DNA of 64,000 nt from Vibrio amylolyticus (GCF_023145695.1 NZ_JAJHVV010000012.1:62001-126000); one strand, 5' to 3'; counted from the stretch's first letter, positions 1 to 9,360 are shown. Numbers and translations are program-made. Notes: generated by a model from the letters alone, not told the origin.

Positions 1-294
1 GAGCAGATACCAACTGACAAGAACTCAGGCTATACCAAACAAGTCGTTTGGCTTGAGAAACAAGAATACCGCCCATTGAAGGTAGAGTTTTATGACCGTA
101 AAGGTGCGTTACTGAAGACCTTAACGTTCACTGACTATAAGCAATATTTGGATCAATACTGGCGTGCACACACGATGGCGATGCAAAACCACCAAACCGG
201 TAAAAGTACAATATTGACGACCAGTGATCTCGCATTCAAAACCGGTCTTAATGACAGTGACTTTCAGAAAAACACGCTGAAACGTGTAAGGTAG
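1..294 (+). CDS. LolA-like outer membrane lipoprotein-sorting protein, C-terminal fragment
   Basis: The frame is open from base 1 to a TAG at 292-294, so only the last 97 residues are visible and the start lies outside the window. The fragment contains KQVVWLEKQEYRPLKVEFYD followed by a run of alternating polar and hydrophobic strands. This is the pattern of the LolA-like fold family annotated as outer membrane lipoprotein-sorting protein, which binds a lipid in the periplasm. In many proteobacteria such genes sit between an RND/MMPL exporter and an outer-membrane barrel gene, and the barrel gene follows here after 6 bases. I infer a three-part lipid or hydrophobic-substrate export system. 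The substrate cannot be read from the sequence. Confidence 0.7.
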   Translation, partial: EQIPTDKNSGYTKQVVWLEKQEYRPLKVEFYDRKGALLKTLTFTDYKQYLDQYWRAHTMAMQNHQTGKSTILTTSDLAFKTGLNDSDFQKNTLKRVR

Positions 295-300
295 CGCGCA

Positions 301-1527
301 ATGAAAAGGAGTCGGAAGTCGTTAAAACAATTGGGTGCGACGTTAACCGTCGTATCCGGCACCTTATTGGCGTTACAATGTCACGCTGATGATTCGTTGT
401 CTGAGCAAATAGAACTGGCTGGACAAGTGAATGTAGAGCATCGCCAGTTTTTCTCGCCCGGTGAGCAAGGGCAAGGAAAAGGCCAATCTTCTATCGTCGC
501 TGCTCCTGAGTTCTATTGGCAATCGACCGCAGGAAATGGAAGTTTCACTTTTACCCCATTTTATCGTTTGGACAGTATGGACGATGAGCGAACTCATGGC
601 GATATTCGCGAAGCGCTGTATCTGACTTATTGGGATGATTACGAGCTGCGTGTTGGTGTTGGAAAAGTCTTTTGGGGCGTCACTGAATCGAGCCACTTGG
701 TGGACGTTGTTAACCAATCTGACGCTATTGAATCACTTGAAGGGGAAGACAAGCTAGGTCAGCCGATGGTGCACTTTACTCCAATCAAAGAGTGGGGAAC
801 GGTGGATGCACTCGTGCTCCCTTATTTTCGAGAGCGGACTTTTGCCGGAGTAGATGGGCGAATTAGGCCAATACTTCCGGTATCTAACGATGCTTTGTAC
901 GAATCCTCGAGAGAAGAGAAGCACATAGATGCTGCTTTGCGTTACAGCCAAATGCTAGGGGATTGGGATGTAGGACTTAGTTACTTCTACGGGACGAACC
1001 GCGATCCGTATTACCAGTTAAACACGGGCGGGACTGAAGCAACACTACAACCTTATTACGCACAGATGAGCCAAGTTGGTTTGGATGTACAAGGTATTGT
1101 TGGCGATTGGTTGTTAAAACTGGAAACGATCTATCGCGATAGTTTTGACAATCATACTGGTCTTGCAACTGGGTTTGAGTACACCATCGTTGGCCCTTTT
1201 GAATCATATTGGGATGTGGGATTAATTGCTGAGTATCTTTACGACAGTCGAGGCAATAACGCTCAAACGCCAAATCAGAATGATATTTTTGCAGGTGTTC
1301 GTTTGGCGTTAAATGATGAAGACGGGACTGAGGTACTTACAGGTATTACTCAAGATTTAGATAATAGCGATGTATATAGCGCAAAGTTGGAAGCTTCAAG
1401 TCGTATTACCAATCAACTCAAGTGGCAAGTAGACGCTTGGTTATTTGAAAATGAAACTCCGACCGATTTACTCTATTTTGCTCGCAAAGATGATTTTGTT
1501 GAGGTGTCTTTAGAGTACTATTTTTAG
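301..1527 (+). CDS. Outer-membrane beta-barrel protein linked to the LolA-like gene
   Basis: This 408-residue protein starts with a basic stretch and a hydrophobic core ending near QCHADD, a signal peptide of about 30 residues. The rest is rich in alternating strands and aromatic residues and ends SLEYYF. A C-terminal phenylalanine is the usual recognition signal for outer-membrane barrel insertion. It follows the LolA-like gene after 6 bases and is probably co-transcribed with it. Known operons of this type pair such a barrel with an RND exporter and a LolA-like protein, so a role as outer-membrane partner is plausible. I do not recognise a named family. A perfect inverted repeat follows 36 bases downstream. 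Confidence 0.65.
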   Translation: MKRSRKSLKQLGATLTVVSGTLLALQCHADDSLSEQIELAGQVNVEHRQFFSPGEQGQGKGQSSIVAAPEFYWQSTAGNGSFTFTPFYRLDSMDDERTHGDIREALYLTYWDDYELRVGVGKVFWGVTESSHLVDVVNQSDAIESLEGEDKLGQPMVHFTPIKEWGTVDALVLPYFRERTFAGVDGRIRPILPVSNDALYESSREEKHIDAALRYSQMLGDWDVGLSYFYGTNRDPYYQLNTGGTEATLQPYYAQMSQVGLDVQGIVGDWLLKLETIYRDSFDNHTGLATGFEYTIVGPFESYWDVGLIAEYLYDSRGNNAQTPNQNDIFAGVRLALNDEDGTEVLTGITQDLDNSDVYSAKLEASSRITNQLKWQVDAWLFENETPTDLLYFARKDDFVEVSLEYYF

Positions 1528-1563
1528 TGTTGATTATATTTGGATGAGTGTTGTTAACAGTAA

Positions 1564-1591
1564 GAATAAGGCGTTGTGAGACGCCTTATTC
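1564..1591. terminator. Inverted repeat, probable bidirectional terminator
   Basis: A perfect 11-bp stem (GAATAAGGCGT / ACGCCTTATTC) with a 6-base loop lies between the convergent barrel gene and the acetyltransferase gene. The T-tract is poor on both strands, so termination strength is uncertain. Confidence 0.55.
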
Positions 1592-1675
1592 GTTCGTTGT
1601 TAATATCGTTACTAGAGCCTACCATTGGCCTGTACGATTTGGAGTGTGCAACTAACTGACTGGTAAAGCTTCGAC

Positions 1676-2155
1676 TTAAAGCTCTTTTATCATCCATACA
1701 TCACAATTACCATGAATTGTGCCTTCTAAAGGTTTCTTCAAATGTTCGAAACCGAGCTTTTCATATAAAGAAATAGCTGACTTCATACTTGATAACGTAT
1801 CTAGATAGCAGTGAGTGAATCCTTGTGATTTCGCATAACTTAAACACTCTAGTGTTAACTCTTTTCCTACACCAAAGCCTCGACCAGTGGGTAATAGAAA
1901 GAGTTTTTTAAGTTCACAGATGGTTTGAGAATCACCAAAAGGTGCGACTCCGCTTCCGCCTACGATTTCATTGTTAATTAAGGCGATTAGGTATCGGCTA
2001 CGTTTATCTTCTGTGTAATACGCACTCATTTGTGCAACTTCTGCATCGCTAGGCCCAAAACCTTCTCCAACGGCACCAAACTCCTCACCAACTTTTTTGA
2101 TGATTTTTTGTATGGTTTCATCGTGTTTGGGCTGAATTTTATCGATGGTTAACAT
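1676..2155 (-). CDS. GNAT family N-acetyltransferase
   Basis: From the chosen ATG at 2155 the protein has 159 residues. An in-frame start 21 codons upstream exists, but those residues look unrelated to the domain, so I prefer MLTIDKIQPKHDE. The GNAT fold is visible: an N-terminal strand, then GGSGVAPFG, a central strand running into LKKLFLLPTGRGFGVGKEL (the acetyl-CoA pyrophosphate loop, R/Q-x-x-G-x-G/A type), and a C-terminal DTLSSMKSAISLYEKLGFE, typical of small-molecule GNATs. It presumably transfers an acetyl group from acetyl-CoA to an amine. The substrate is unknown. It stands alone, divergent from pheS. Confidence 0.85.
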   Translation of the reverse strand: MLTIDKIQPKHDETIQKIIKKVGEEFGAVGEGFGPSDAEVAQMSAYYTEDKRSRYLIALINNEIVGGSGVAPFGDSQTICELKKLFLLPTGRGFGVGKELTLECLSYAKSQGFTHCYLDTLSSMKSAISLYEKLGFEHLKKPLEGTIHGNCDVWMIKEL

Positions 2156-2400
2156 AACGAACTCTAATGAAAAATGATGTTGTATAAGATTAATGGGAGT
2201 ACTTGAGGTTAAATTCAATCGTCGGGGTTGTTTTTTTCATCAATAGGGTGAGATATGGGCAATTCAATTTGGCTTTAGATGTGGGTTTCGCTACTATGTA
2301 CAGCTATTTGAAAATGCCCAAGAATCCCGTGCTGGGACCCTTATGGACACTACCACTTATGCCTTTCCAATGTAGGAAGTCATAGGTAGATGAGGAAACG

Positions 2401-3384
2401 ATGCAACATCTAGAAGAGATTATTGCTAATGCTACTACTGCGATTAACGCGGCAGAGTCATTGGTTGCACTTGATGAAGTGCGAGTTCAGTACTTAGGTA
2501 AGAAAGGCGAGCTTACGGCTCAGCTTCAAAGCCTTGGTAAACTACCACCTGAAGAGCGTCGTACTGCTGGTCAAGAGATCAACAAAGCGAAAGGCGCAGT
2601 TCAACAAGCAATCGTTGCTCGCAAAGACGCACTACAACGCGCTGAGCTAGAAGCAAAATTGGCTGCTGAAACTATCGATGTGACCCTACCAGGTCGTCGT
2701 ATCGAGAACGGTGGTTTACACCCAGTTACTCGTACTGTAGAGCGTATTGAACAGTTTTTCGGTGAACTTGGCTTTAGCACTGAATCAGGCCCTGAAATTG
2801 AAGATGCATTCCACAACTTTGATGCTCTGAACATTGCTGAAGATCACCCGGCACGTACTGATCACGATACTTTCTTCTTTAACCCTGACTTGATGTTACG
2901 TACGCACACTTCTGGTGTTCAAATCCGTACGATGGAAAATGGCAAACCGCCATTCCGCTTCATTGCACCAGGCCGTGTTTACCGTAACGATTACGATCAA
3001 ACTCACACGCCAATGTTCCACCAAGTGGAAGGTATGTTAGTTGACGAAAATGTTAACTTTGCACAGCTTAAAGGCATCTTAAATGATTTCCTATGTAACT
3101 TCTTTGAAGAAGAAGTTGAAGTGCGTTTCCGTCCTTCTTACTTCCCGTTTACTGAGCCCTCAGCTGAAGTTGACGTAATGGGTAAGAACGGTAAATGGCT
3201 TGAAGTTCTAGGTTGTGGCATGGTTCACCCTAATGTTCTTCGCAGTGTTGGTATCGACCCTGAGAAATACTCTGGTTTTGCATTCGGAATGGGTGTTGAA
3301 CGTCTAACGATGCTTCGTTACGGCGTAAACGACCTACGTGCGTTCTTCGAGAACGACTTACGTTTCCTTAAACAGTTCAAGTAA
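2401..3384 (+). CDS. pheS: Phenylalanine--tRNA ligase alpha subunit
   Basis: This catalytic subunit of the cytosolic alpha2-beta2 class II synthetase charges tRNA-Phe with phenylalanine. At 327 residues it has the usual bacterial length. The N-terminal 90 residues form the helical coiled arm that contacts tRNA. Class II motif 2 is seen in GRVYRNDYDQTHTPMFHQVE and motif 3 in GFAFGMGVERLTMLRYG. The ATG is preceded by GAGG at a suitable distance. pheT follows after 18 bases, the standard pheST operon. No obvious phenylalanine-rich leader peptide with an attenuator was found upstream. Confidence 0.98.
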   Translation: MQHLEEIIANATTAINAAESLVALDEVRVQYLGKKGELTAQLQSLGKLPPEERRTAGQEINKAKGAVQQAIVARKDALQRAELEAKLAAETIDVTLPGRRIENGGLHPVTRTVERIEQFFGELGFSTESGPEIEDAFHNFDALNIAEDHPARTDHDTFFFNPDLMLRTHTSGVQIRTMENGKPPFRFIAPGRVYRNDYDQTHTPMFHQVEGMLVDENVNFAQLKGILNDFLCNFFEEEVEVRFRPSYFPFTEPSAEVDVMGKNGKWLEVLGCGMVHPNVLRSVGIDPEKYSGFAFGMGVERLTMLRYGVNDLRAFFENDLRFLKQFK

Positions 3385-3402
3385 TTCAAGGGTAGAGACA
3401 CT

Positions 3403-5808
3403 ATGAAATTCAACGAATCATGGCTTCGTGAGTGGGTTAGCCCTTCAGTAACGACTGACGAGCTAACACATCAAATTACAATGGCTGGTCTAGAGGTTGA
3501 CGATGTTCTTCCTGTCGCTGGCGAATTTACTGGCGTTAAAGTTGGTAAAGTGGTTGAGTGCGGTCAGCACCCTGACGCAGACAAACTGCAAGTAACTAAA
3601 ATTGATATCGGCGAAGAAGAGCTGTTAGACATCGTATGTGGTGCATCTAACTGTCGTCTTGGTCTTACTGTAGCAGTAGCAACAGTAGGCGCGGTTCTTC
3701 CTGGTAACTTCAAAATCAAGAAAGCGAAGCTTCGTGGCGTTCCATCGCACGGCATGCTTTGTTCTTTCTCTGAGCTAGGTATCGATGTTGAATCTGACGG
3801 TATCCTTGAGCTACCTGAAGGTACTACTCTAGGTATGGACGTTCGTGAGCTTTTAGAGCTTAACGATGTAACGGTTGATGTTGATCTTACCGCTAACCGT
3901 GCTGACTGTTTCAGCATTCGCGGTATGGCTCGTGAAGTTGGCGTATTAAACCGTGCAGACGTAACAGAGCCTTCTGTAACTGCTGTCGCACCAGCGATCG
4001 ATGACGTTGTTTCTATTGAAGTAAAAGCAACGGAAGCGTGTCCACGTTACCTTGGCCGTGTGGTTAAAAACGTAAACGTACAAGCTGAAACGCCACTATG
4101 GATGCAAGAGAAACTGCGTCGTTGTGGTATTCGCTCAATCGACCCAGTTGTTGATATCACGAACTATGTTCTTCTAGAACAAGGTCAGCCAATGCACGCG
4201 TTTGACCTAGCTAAGGTTGAAGGCGGAATCGTAGTACGTATGGCAGAGCAGGGCGAAAAGCTGACTCTTCTAGACGGTAACGAAGCAGAGCTAAACGCAG
4301 ATACACTGGTTGTTGCTGACCATAACCAAGCACTAGCTATTGCTGGTATCTTTGGTGGTGAAAGCTCAGGTGTGACGACTGAAACTAAAGACGTATTATT
4401 AGAGTGTGCATTCTTTGCTCCTGACCATATTCGTGGTCGCGCTCGTGCATACGGCTTGCACACTGACTCTTCAATGCGTTTTGAGCGTGGTGTTGATTAC
4501 GCACTACAAACAAATGCAATGGAACGTGCAACTGAACTTCTTGTAGAAATCTGTGGCGGTGAAGTTGCTCCTGTTGTTGCTGTTGAGTCTGAAGTTGATC
4601 TTCCGAAGCCAAACACAGTAACACTACGTCGTACTAAGCTTGATAGCCTACTAGGTCATCACATTGAAGATGCAGACGTTGCTGAGATCCTAGAACGTCT
4701 TGGTCTAACTGTTGAAGTAACGGCTGAAGGTTGGACTGCAACTGCACCAACATGGCGTTTTGATATCGCTATCGAGCAAGATTTGGTAGAAGAAGTGGGT
4801 CGTATCTACGGTTACGATAACATTCCAAATCAAGCGCCTGCTGCAGCACTTAAAATGAACGATCACAAAGAAGCAAACCTACCGCTTAAGCGTGTACGTA
4901 ACCTTCTTGTTGACCGTGGTTATCATGAAGCAATCACATACAGCTTTGTAGAACCAGAGCAACAAAAATTGGTTGTTCCAAATGTAGAACCACTGATTCT
5001 TCCATTCCCAATCTCTGCGGATATGGCGGCAATGCGTCTTGGTTTAGTTCAAGGTCTGCTAAACACGGTTGTGCACAACCAGAAGCGTCAACAGCCACGT
5101 GTTCGTTTATTCGAATACGGTCTACGTTTCATTCCATGTGAATCAGCTGAGAACGGCATGCGTCAAGAGCCTATGCTTGCTGGTGTAATCGCTGGTACTC
5201 GCGGTGAAGAGCACTGGGACATTGAAACTAACACGGTTGATTTCTTTGATCTTAAGGGTGACTTAGAAGCGGTTCTAGAGTTATCTGCAAATGAAAAAGC
5301 ATTCTCATTCGCAGCGCTTTCAGACGAGCAGAAAGCAGCAAACCCTGCACTACACCCTGGTCAATCAGCAGCGATCGTTGTCGATGGCAAATCTGTTGGT
5401 GTGATTGGTACGGTTCATCCAGAACTTGAGCGTAAGTTTGGCTTGAATGGTCGCACGGTTGTGTTTGAAATCGAATGGACTGCTATTGATACTCGCGTTA
5501 TCCCAGAAGCGGTAGCAGTATCTAAGTTCCCATCAAACCGTCGTGACATCGCTGTTGTTGTTGATGAAGCTGTGGCTTCTGGTGACATCGTTAACGCTTG
5601 TCTAGAAGCTGGTGGTGAGTTCTTAACTGACGCTAAACTGTTTGACGTTTATGTTGGTAAAGGCGTAGAGGAAGGCAAGAAGAGCCTTGCAATCGCACTA
5701 TCACTTCAGTCTGTAGAGCGCACGCTTGCAGAAGCGGATATTGCAGGTAGTGTTGAAGCTATCGTTGCAAAAGTTTCTGAGCAATTTGGCGCGGCACTTC
5801 GCGACTAG
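3403..5808 (+). CDS. pheT: Phenylalanine--tRNA ligase beta subunit
   Basis: This 801-residue protein is close to the usual bacterial length. The domains appear in the expected order. An EMAP-II/OB-type tRNA-binding domain covers roughly residues 40-150 (HPDADKLQVTKIDIG, GVPSHGMLCS). It is followed by the B3/4 editing domain (about 210-390) and the B5 domain (about 400-475). Next come the catalytic-like core and a C-terminal anticodon-binding FDX-ACB domain starting near SKFPSNRRDIAVVV. The subunit binds tRNA and edits mischarged Tyr-tRNA-Phe. It ends at a clear intrinsic terminator and ihfA follows, the gene order known from Escherichia coli, though here with a 445-base gap. Confidence 0.98.
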   Translation: MKFNESWLREWVSPSVTTDELTHQITMAGLEVDDVLPVAGEFTGVKVGKVVECGQHPDADKLQVTKIDIGEEELLDIVCGASNCRLGLTVAVATVGAVLPGNFKIKKAKLRGVPSHGMLCSFSELGIDVESDGILELPEGTTLGMDVRELLELNDVTVDVDLTANRADCFSIRGMAREVGVLNRADVTEPSVTAVAPAIDDVVSIEVKATEACPRYLGRVVKNVNVQAETPLWMQEKLRRCGIRSIDPVVDITNYVLLEQGQPMHAFDLAKVEGGIVVRMAEQGEKLTLLDGNEAELNADTLVVADHNQALAIAGIFGGESSGVTTETKDVLLECAFFAPDHIRGRARAYGLHTDSSMRFERGVDYALQTNAMERATELLVEICGGEVAPVVAVESEVDLPKPNTVTLRRTKLDSLLGHHIEDADVAEILERLGLTVEVTAEGWTATAPTWRFDIAIEQDLVEEVGRIYGYDNIPNQAPAAALKMNDHKEANLPLKRVRNLLVDRGYHEAITYSFVEPEQQKLVVPNVEPLILPFPISADMAAMRLGLVQGLLNTVVHNQKRQQPRVRLFEYGLRFIPCESAENGMRQEPMLAGVIAGTRGEEHWDIETNTVDFFDLKGDLEAVLELSANEKAFSFAALSDEQKAANPALHPGQSAAIVVDGKSVGVIGTVHPELERKFGLNGRTVVFEIEWTAIDTRVIPEAVAVSKFPSNRRDIAVVVDEAVASGDIVNACLEAGGEFLTDAKLFDVYVGKGVEEGKKSLAIALSLQSVERTLAEADIAGSVEAIVAKVSEQFGAALRD

Positions 5809-5826
5809 GTTTTCACAAACAATGGT

Positions 5827-5858
5827 AAAGAGCCTGCTTTTTAGTGGGCTCTTTTTTT
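5827..5858 (+). terminator. Rho-independent terminator of pheST
   Basis: An 8-bp stem AAAGAGCC/GGCTCTTT closes a 12-base loop and its 3' arm runs straight into a run of T. It lies 18 bases after the pheT stop codon. Confidence 0.9.
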
Positions 5859-6253
5859 ATCTGAAACTTGTTGATTATTAATGGCTTAAAGCGTTATCGT
5901 AAGTAATACTAAGGTGCTAATTTTTAACGATATAAAGTTTTTTGTTCAAAAAATTGCAAAAAAACTTAATTTTCTCATTATGGCTTTATCATCTGCATTG
6001 TGTCTGCTTCGTGGTTTTATGTTCTATTGTTGTCATCTTTTTAATTTTAATTTGAGATAATGTTTTGCTTGATTGCTTTCTTCTTGTTTTGTTTGCTACT
6101 TCGCTTATTGATAGCTTTAGAAAAAAGTTGGCGAAAATCAGAAGCTTGGCATACACTTTCCAAGGTAAAGCCGATATGTTGTTGATTGGCTAGGCAAAAT
6201 GCTTTGGCGCTGCGTATAGCAGCAATGTTAAACATAGCTTTAAGGGGAGTTTT
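5859..6253 (+). promoter_or_regulatory. AT-rich ihfA upstream region with possible IHF sites
   Basis: This stretch between the pheT terminator and ihfA is AT-rich and holds no convincing gene. Short open frames on either strand have poor starts and atypical composition. It must carry the ihfA promoter, since the terminator separates ihfA from pheST. Two near matches to the IHF consensus (WATCAANNNNTTR) on the minus strand lie at 5864-5876 and 6175-6187. IHF is known to repress its own alpha gene in E. coli, so autoregulation is plausible, but the matches are imperfect and AT-rich DNA gives such matches by chance. Confidence 0.35.
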
Positions 6254-6550
6254 ATGGCGCTCACAAAGGCCGATTTGGCTGAGAACCTGTTTGAAAAACT
6301 TGGATACAGTAAACGGGATGCCAAGGAAACGGTTGAAGTGTTTTTTGAAGAAGTTCGAAAAGCGCTCGAAAGTGGCGAGCAGGTAAAGCTGTCTGGTTTT
6401 GGTAATTTTGATCTACGCGACAAAAGTGAACGTCCAGGTCGAAACCCTAAAACTGGCGAAGACATTCCTATTACTGCTCGACGTGTTGTTACATTCCGAC
6501 CGGGACAAAAATTAAAGGCCCGAGTTGAGAACATAAAAGTTGAGAAGTAG
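6254..6550 (+). CDS. ihfA: Integration host factor subunit alpha
   Basis: IhfA is the nucleoid-associated subunit that pairs with IhfB to bend DNA sharply at specific sites. The 98 residues match the family length. They contain the helical dimerisation body (MALTKADLAENLFEKLGYSK) and the DNA-binding beta-arm GRNPKTGEDIPITARRVV, including the proline that intercalates into DNA. The ATG follows AAGGGGAGTTTT, a strong ribosome binding site. The gene lies downstream of pheT, as in E. coli. A compact terminator follows 10 bases after the stop. Confidence 0.98.
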   Translation: MALTKADLAENLFEKLGYSKRDAKETVEVFFEEVRKALESGEQVKLSGFGNFDLRDKSERPGRNPKTGEDIPITARRVVTFRPGQKLKARVENIKVEK

Positions 6551-6560
6551 CTGATCAATT

Positions 6561-6584
6561 GACCACGCCAAGCGTGGTCTTTTT
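6561..6584 (+). terminator. Rho-independent terminator of ihfA
   Basis: An 8-bp GC-rich stem GACCACGC/GCGTGGTC with a 3-base loop is followed by TTTTT. Confidence 0.92.
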
Positions 6585-6644
6585 ATTTGAGCTTATCTTT
6601 GAGTTATCGTGAGTTTAGATAAATTGGTCGCAATCGAAAATAAG

Positions 6645-6670
6645 AAAGGAGTGCATACGCACTCCTTTTT
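6645..6670 (-). terminator. Terminator of the first MFS gene, possibly bidirectional
   Basis: A 7-bp core stem (GGAGTGC/GCACTCC), extended by A-T pairs, lies just after the stop of the minus-strand MFS gene. The plus-strand T-run is the better of the two, so it may also back up ihfA termination. Confidence 0.7.
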
Positions 6671-6688
6671 AGTATTTGCTATCTCAAC

Positions 6689-8311
6689 TTAATGAGCTGG
6701 CTGAGCTTCGGTTGGCTCTTTTCCTTTTGAGCGAGATAGCCTCAAAGAAATGAGCACTCCAAGCACCGCAAAGATAAGCATCGCTCGATTCGATGTGGTG
6801 AAATTTAGATTTCTTGAATCATTGTTAATTTCAAGAATATGATTAATTTCACTTTCATCAACACCTAACTCATTAAGAAAGTCGATGACCATGAAATCAT
6901 TGATATAGGGAATTGCTTTTGCTTCACTGACTAAGGTTTGAATTGGCTGAGATACATGCTCATTGTCGATGATACGCTCTCTAACATGGTTCTCTAACGT
7001 TGATTGACCTGAGCCAGCAACAACAGCGATACCAAGCGCTAGGCCAATTTTTCGAGTTGTTGCTTGTATGCCACCAGATTGAGCTGCACCTTTCTCACCA
7101 ACGGCGAGAGTTATAATAACGGGAGTTTGAGATGATAAAATTCCAATTCCAATACCACAGATCGCCATTGCTAGATAAATGAGTGCAGAGATACCTTCCT
7201 CGCTAGTTGATATGCCAAGAAAACAGCCTCCAAAAAAGAACAGAGCAAAACCCAGAGCACAGAGCTTTTTGGGTTGCTGCTCTTTCAACAATATAGGCGT
7301 TAGAGCCGATGAGATGATCATTGCGATAGCAAAGACTAAAATGATTGCGCCAGTTTTAATGGCTGACAAATCCGCAGCAATTTGTAAATAGGCAATAATC
7401 GAAAAATTAAAGCCTCCAAAGATACAATACATGACCAGCAGTATTGCGAGCCCTTTCTGTAACTCTCGCTCTCTAAGCCAGGAAACAGGCAGCAACGCAA
7501 CACCATATTTTCGTTCAAATTTTTGTTCGTGGAGTAAAAACAAAGCAAAGATTATTAGCCCAAAGATAAGCATAAATAGCGCAGGGCTAATGGAACCGAA
7601 GAATGGTGGAAGATCTAGATTAGAAGAATTTGTTATTAGCCCCCAGTTAGGGGTTAACAACAGAGCACAGACTATCAGTACTAAACTCGTCGCGCATAGG
7701 ATTGAGCCTAAAGTATCAAACTTTTTAGGTTTTACGTTGTGCAGAGGTGAGATCCAAAAAATGGCACAAAATAGCCCGACAACGAAAAAAGAAAGTTGTA
7801 AAAAGAAGCCACTTCTCCAACCGTAGGAATCAAACAGCCAACCTGATACTAGTGGACTAATTGCAGCAGCTATCCCCGTTGCTGCAGCCATAGCACCAAA
7901 TACAACGGCTCTCTTCTCTTTTGGGTAATGGCCAATAACTAATGCTAGTGCAGCAGGTAAAATAGAAGCAGAACCAAGGCCAGAAAGAGGTCTAGCAAGA
8001 TAGATGATAAAGTTTATAGAGGGCGCGAGGAGAATCGTGACGACGGATAAAGTACTAGTGAAAAAACCAAAGATGAGTAGTCGTCGCCACCCAATAAAGA
8101 GCCCGACCATGCTACAGATCAGCATAAAGGAGGCGCCAATTAAGGGGTTAATTGCCCCTGCGATTTTTAAGTCATTTCCATCAGCTTGGAAGTGTGACAT
8201 GAGGGAGCTTGTCGCAATTGAAAAACTTGCGATATCGGCAGAGATAGCGAATTGAGCTAAACAGAGAGAGAATAGAAGTAGAGTTTTGTTTTTATATATG
8301 GGAAGAGTCAT
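6689..8311 (-). CDS. MFS transporter of the 14-TM DHA2 type (paralogue 1)
   Basis: This 540-residue inner-membrane protein has about fourteen hydrophobic helices, the length of the DHA2 drug:H+ antiporter family. The loop between helices 2 and 3 carries LFIGWRRLLIFG, and a late motif QSGGIQATTRKIG is shared nearly word for word with the MFS transporter at 15979-17598, so the two are paralogues. A C-terminal loop of about 60 polar residues precedes the last helix in both. Substrate is unknown; the neighbouring peptidase and amidohydrolase suggest a small peptide, amino acid or amide rather than a drug. A half-site of the regional motif (8351-8363) lies 40 bases upstream of the start. Confidence 0.85.
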   Translation of the reverse strand: MTLPIYKNKTLLLFSLCLAQFAISADIASFSIATSSLMSHFQADGNDLKIAGAINPLIGASFMLICSMVGLFIGWRRLLIFGFFTSTLSVVTILLAPSINFIIYLARPLSGLGSASILPAALALVIGHYPKEKRAVVFGAMAAATGIAAAISPLVSGWLFDSYGWRSGFFLQLSFFVVGLFCAIFWISPLHNVKPKKFDTLGSILCATSLVLIVCALLLTPNWGLITNSSNLDLPPFFGSISPALFMLIFGLIIFALFLLHEQKFERKYGVALLPVSWLRERELQKGLAILLVMYCIFGGFNFSIIAYLQIAADLSAIKTGAIILVFAIAMIISSALTPILLKEQQPKKLCALGFALFFFGGCFLGISTSEEGISALIYLAMAICGIGIGILSSQTPVIITLAVGEKGAAQSGGIQATTRKIGLALGIAVVAGSGQSTLENHVRERIIDNEHVSQPIQTLVSEAKAIPYINDFMVIDFLNELGVDESEINHILEINNDSRNLNFTTSNRAMLIFAVLGVLISLRLSRSKGKEPTEAQPAH

Positions 8312-8350
8312 AGAGAGTGGTCCGCTTCAATGTTAAAACTGAACAAGGAA

Positions 8351-8363
8351 TCTGTTTTTGTCA
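8351..8363 (-). promoter_or_regulatory. Weak match to the shared regional operator
   Basis: TCTGTTTTTGTCA shares TTTTTGTC with the half-site found upstream of four other genes in this island. It is the weakest of the five matches and lacks the second half-site, so it may be chance. Confidence 0.3.
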
Positions 8364-8402
8364 GATACAATGTATTTATTCATGTCATAGAATCCCAAAT
8401 TG

Positions 8403-8430
8403 AAAAAAGCTGACCCTTTGGGCCAGCTTA
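8403..8430 (-). terminator. Rho-independent terminator of the outer-membrane protein gene
   Basis: Read on the minus strand, AAGCTGGCCC and GGGTCAGCTT pair with one wobble or mismatch around an AAA loop and run into six T residues, 14 bases after the stop codon. Confidence 0.85.
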
Positions 8431-8443
8431 TTAGAAGTATTAA

Positions 8444-9235
8444 TTAGAATTGGTAGTTAAACTCGATGCGGTGATCGCCATCTGAAAAATCTACATCTTC
8501 ATTCCAGTTTGCAAAGTAACGAACATTGAAACGTGGTTGAATTTGGTAAGAGGCGGTAAACTCGTGAGTTAGTATGCTGTCATCGCCGCCGAACGCGTAA
8601 TCTTTAAACGTATCTGAACCTGAGAATGTTTGCATGTACATAGGGTTAAAGTTCAGCCAAATTTTGTCAGTTACTGTGATTTTTGTATACATACCAACAA
8701 CACCAAAAGTACCAGGAACAGAATAACCGCTACTGTTAGTTAACCCTTTTTCGTTGAGGTTGTTGCCAAACATTAAACCAGCACCCGCAAGTGGAAAAAA
8801 GTTTATTGGGCCAAGAGCAGGAAGAGCTTGAATCATTGAATATGAAACAGTGCCTGTTTCACCCGCTGCACCATTTGCATCTGATGATGTTGCGTAAGCG
8901 ATATCTAATTGAGTACCACGACCGTTTGTTAGGTCAACGACGAAATCACGGTAACGGATAGAGTCTACTGAGTCGTTACGGCTACTTGAACCATCCCAAC
9001 CTAAGATGTCACCGGCAAATCCTTTAACTTCTAGGATGTTCATGCCCATTTCTGTAGCAACACCTGTTGTGTAAGTAGCACCGACTTTTAGGTTCACGCC
9101 TTTATTGGTAAAACCGATACCGCCCTGCGTGTATACCGCAAGAGGGTCTGACATATCTTGAACTTCTTCTTCTGCAATCGCTTGGTTCATACATAGAGTA
9201 AGGGGTAGGGCTGCGGCTAGATATATCTTTTTCAT
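8444..9235 (-). CDS. Outer-membrane beta-barrel protein of unknown family
   Basis: The ATG at 9235 is chosen over a GTG three codons earlier because AAGG sits at the right distance before it. The 263 residues begin with the signal peptide MKKIYLAAALPLTLCMNQA, cut near AIA-EEE. The mature part is a succession of amphipathic strands ending IEFNYQF, with the C-terminal phenylalanine of outer-membrane barrels. Length would fit a barrel of roughly ten to twelve strands. I do not recognise the family. A copy of the regional motif lies at 9361-9390, about 128 bases upstream, linking it to the peptidase, amidohydrolase and MFS genes. A substrate-entry pore or surface sensor is possible. Confidence 0.7.
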   Translation of the reverse strand: MKKIYLAAALPLTLCMNQAIAEEEVQDMSDPLAVYTQGGIGFTNKGVNLKVGATYTTGVATEMGMNILEVKGFAGDILGWDGSSSRNDSVDSIRYRDFVVDLTNGRGTQLDIAYATSSDANGAAGETGTVSYSMIQALPALGPINFFPLAGAGLMFGNNLNEKGLTNSSGYSVPGTFGVVGMYTKITVTDKIWLNFNPMYMQTFSGSDTFKDYAFGGDDSILTHEFTASYQIQPRFNVRYFANWNEDVDFSDGDHRIEFNYQF

Positions 9236-9360
9236 TATTAACACCTTAGTTTTTTATACTTACCTGACAGAGAAGACAACCATATGTGTTCGAAAAGTCA
9301 GATGCTGATTGGAAACGAGGTGATAGTACCGCTGCTGTCATACCTGTGAAACAAACCTAA

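Noticed and set aside
2193..2246. 17-residue frame (MGVLEVKFNRRGCFFHQ) upstream of pheS, considered as a pheM-like leader peptide
   Set aside because: Only three phenylalanines are present, there is no good ribosome binding site, and no terminator/antiterminator pair follows before pheS.
2203..2385. 60-residue open frame upstream of pheS
   Set aside because: Poor start, no domain, and it overlaps the promoter region of pheS.
6047..6235. Minus-strand 62-residue frame between pheT and ihfA
   Set aside because: Its translation is low-complexity, has no recognisable feature and lies where the ihfA promoter must be.
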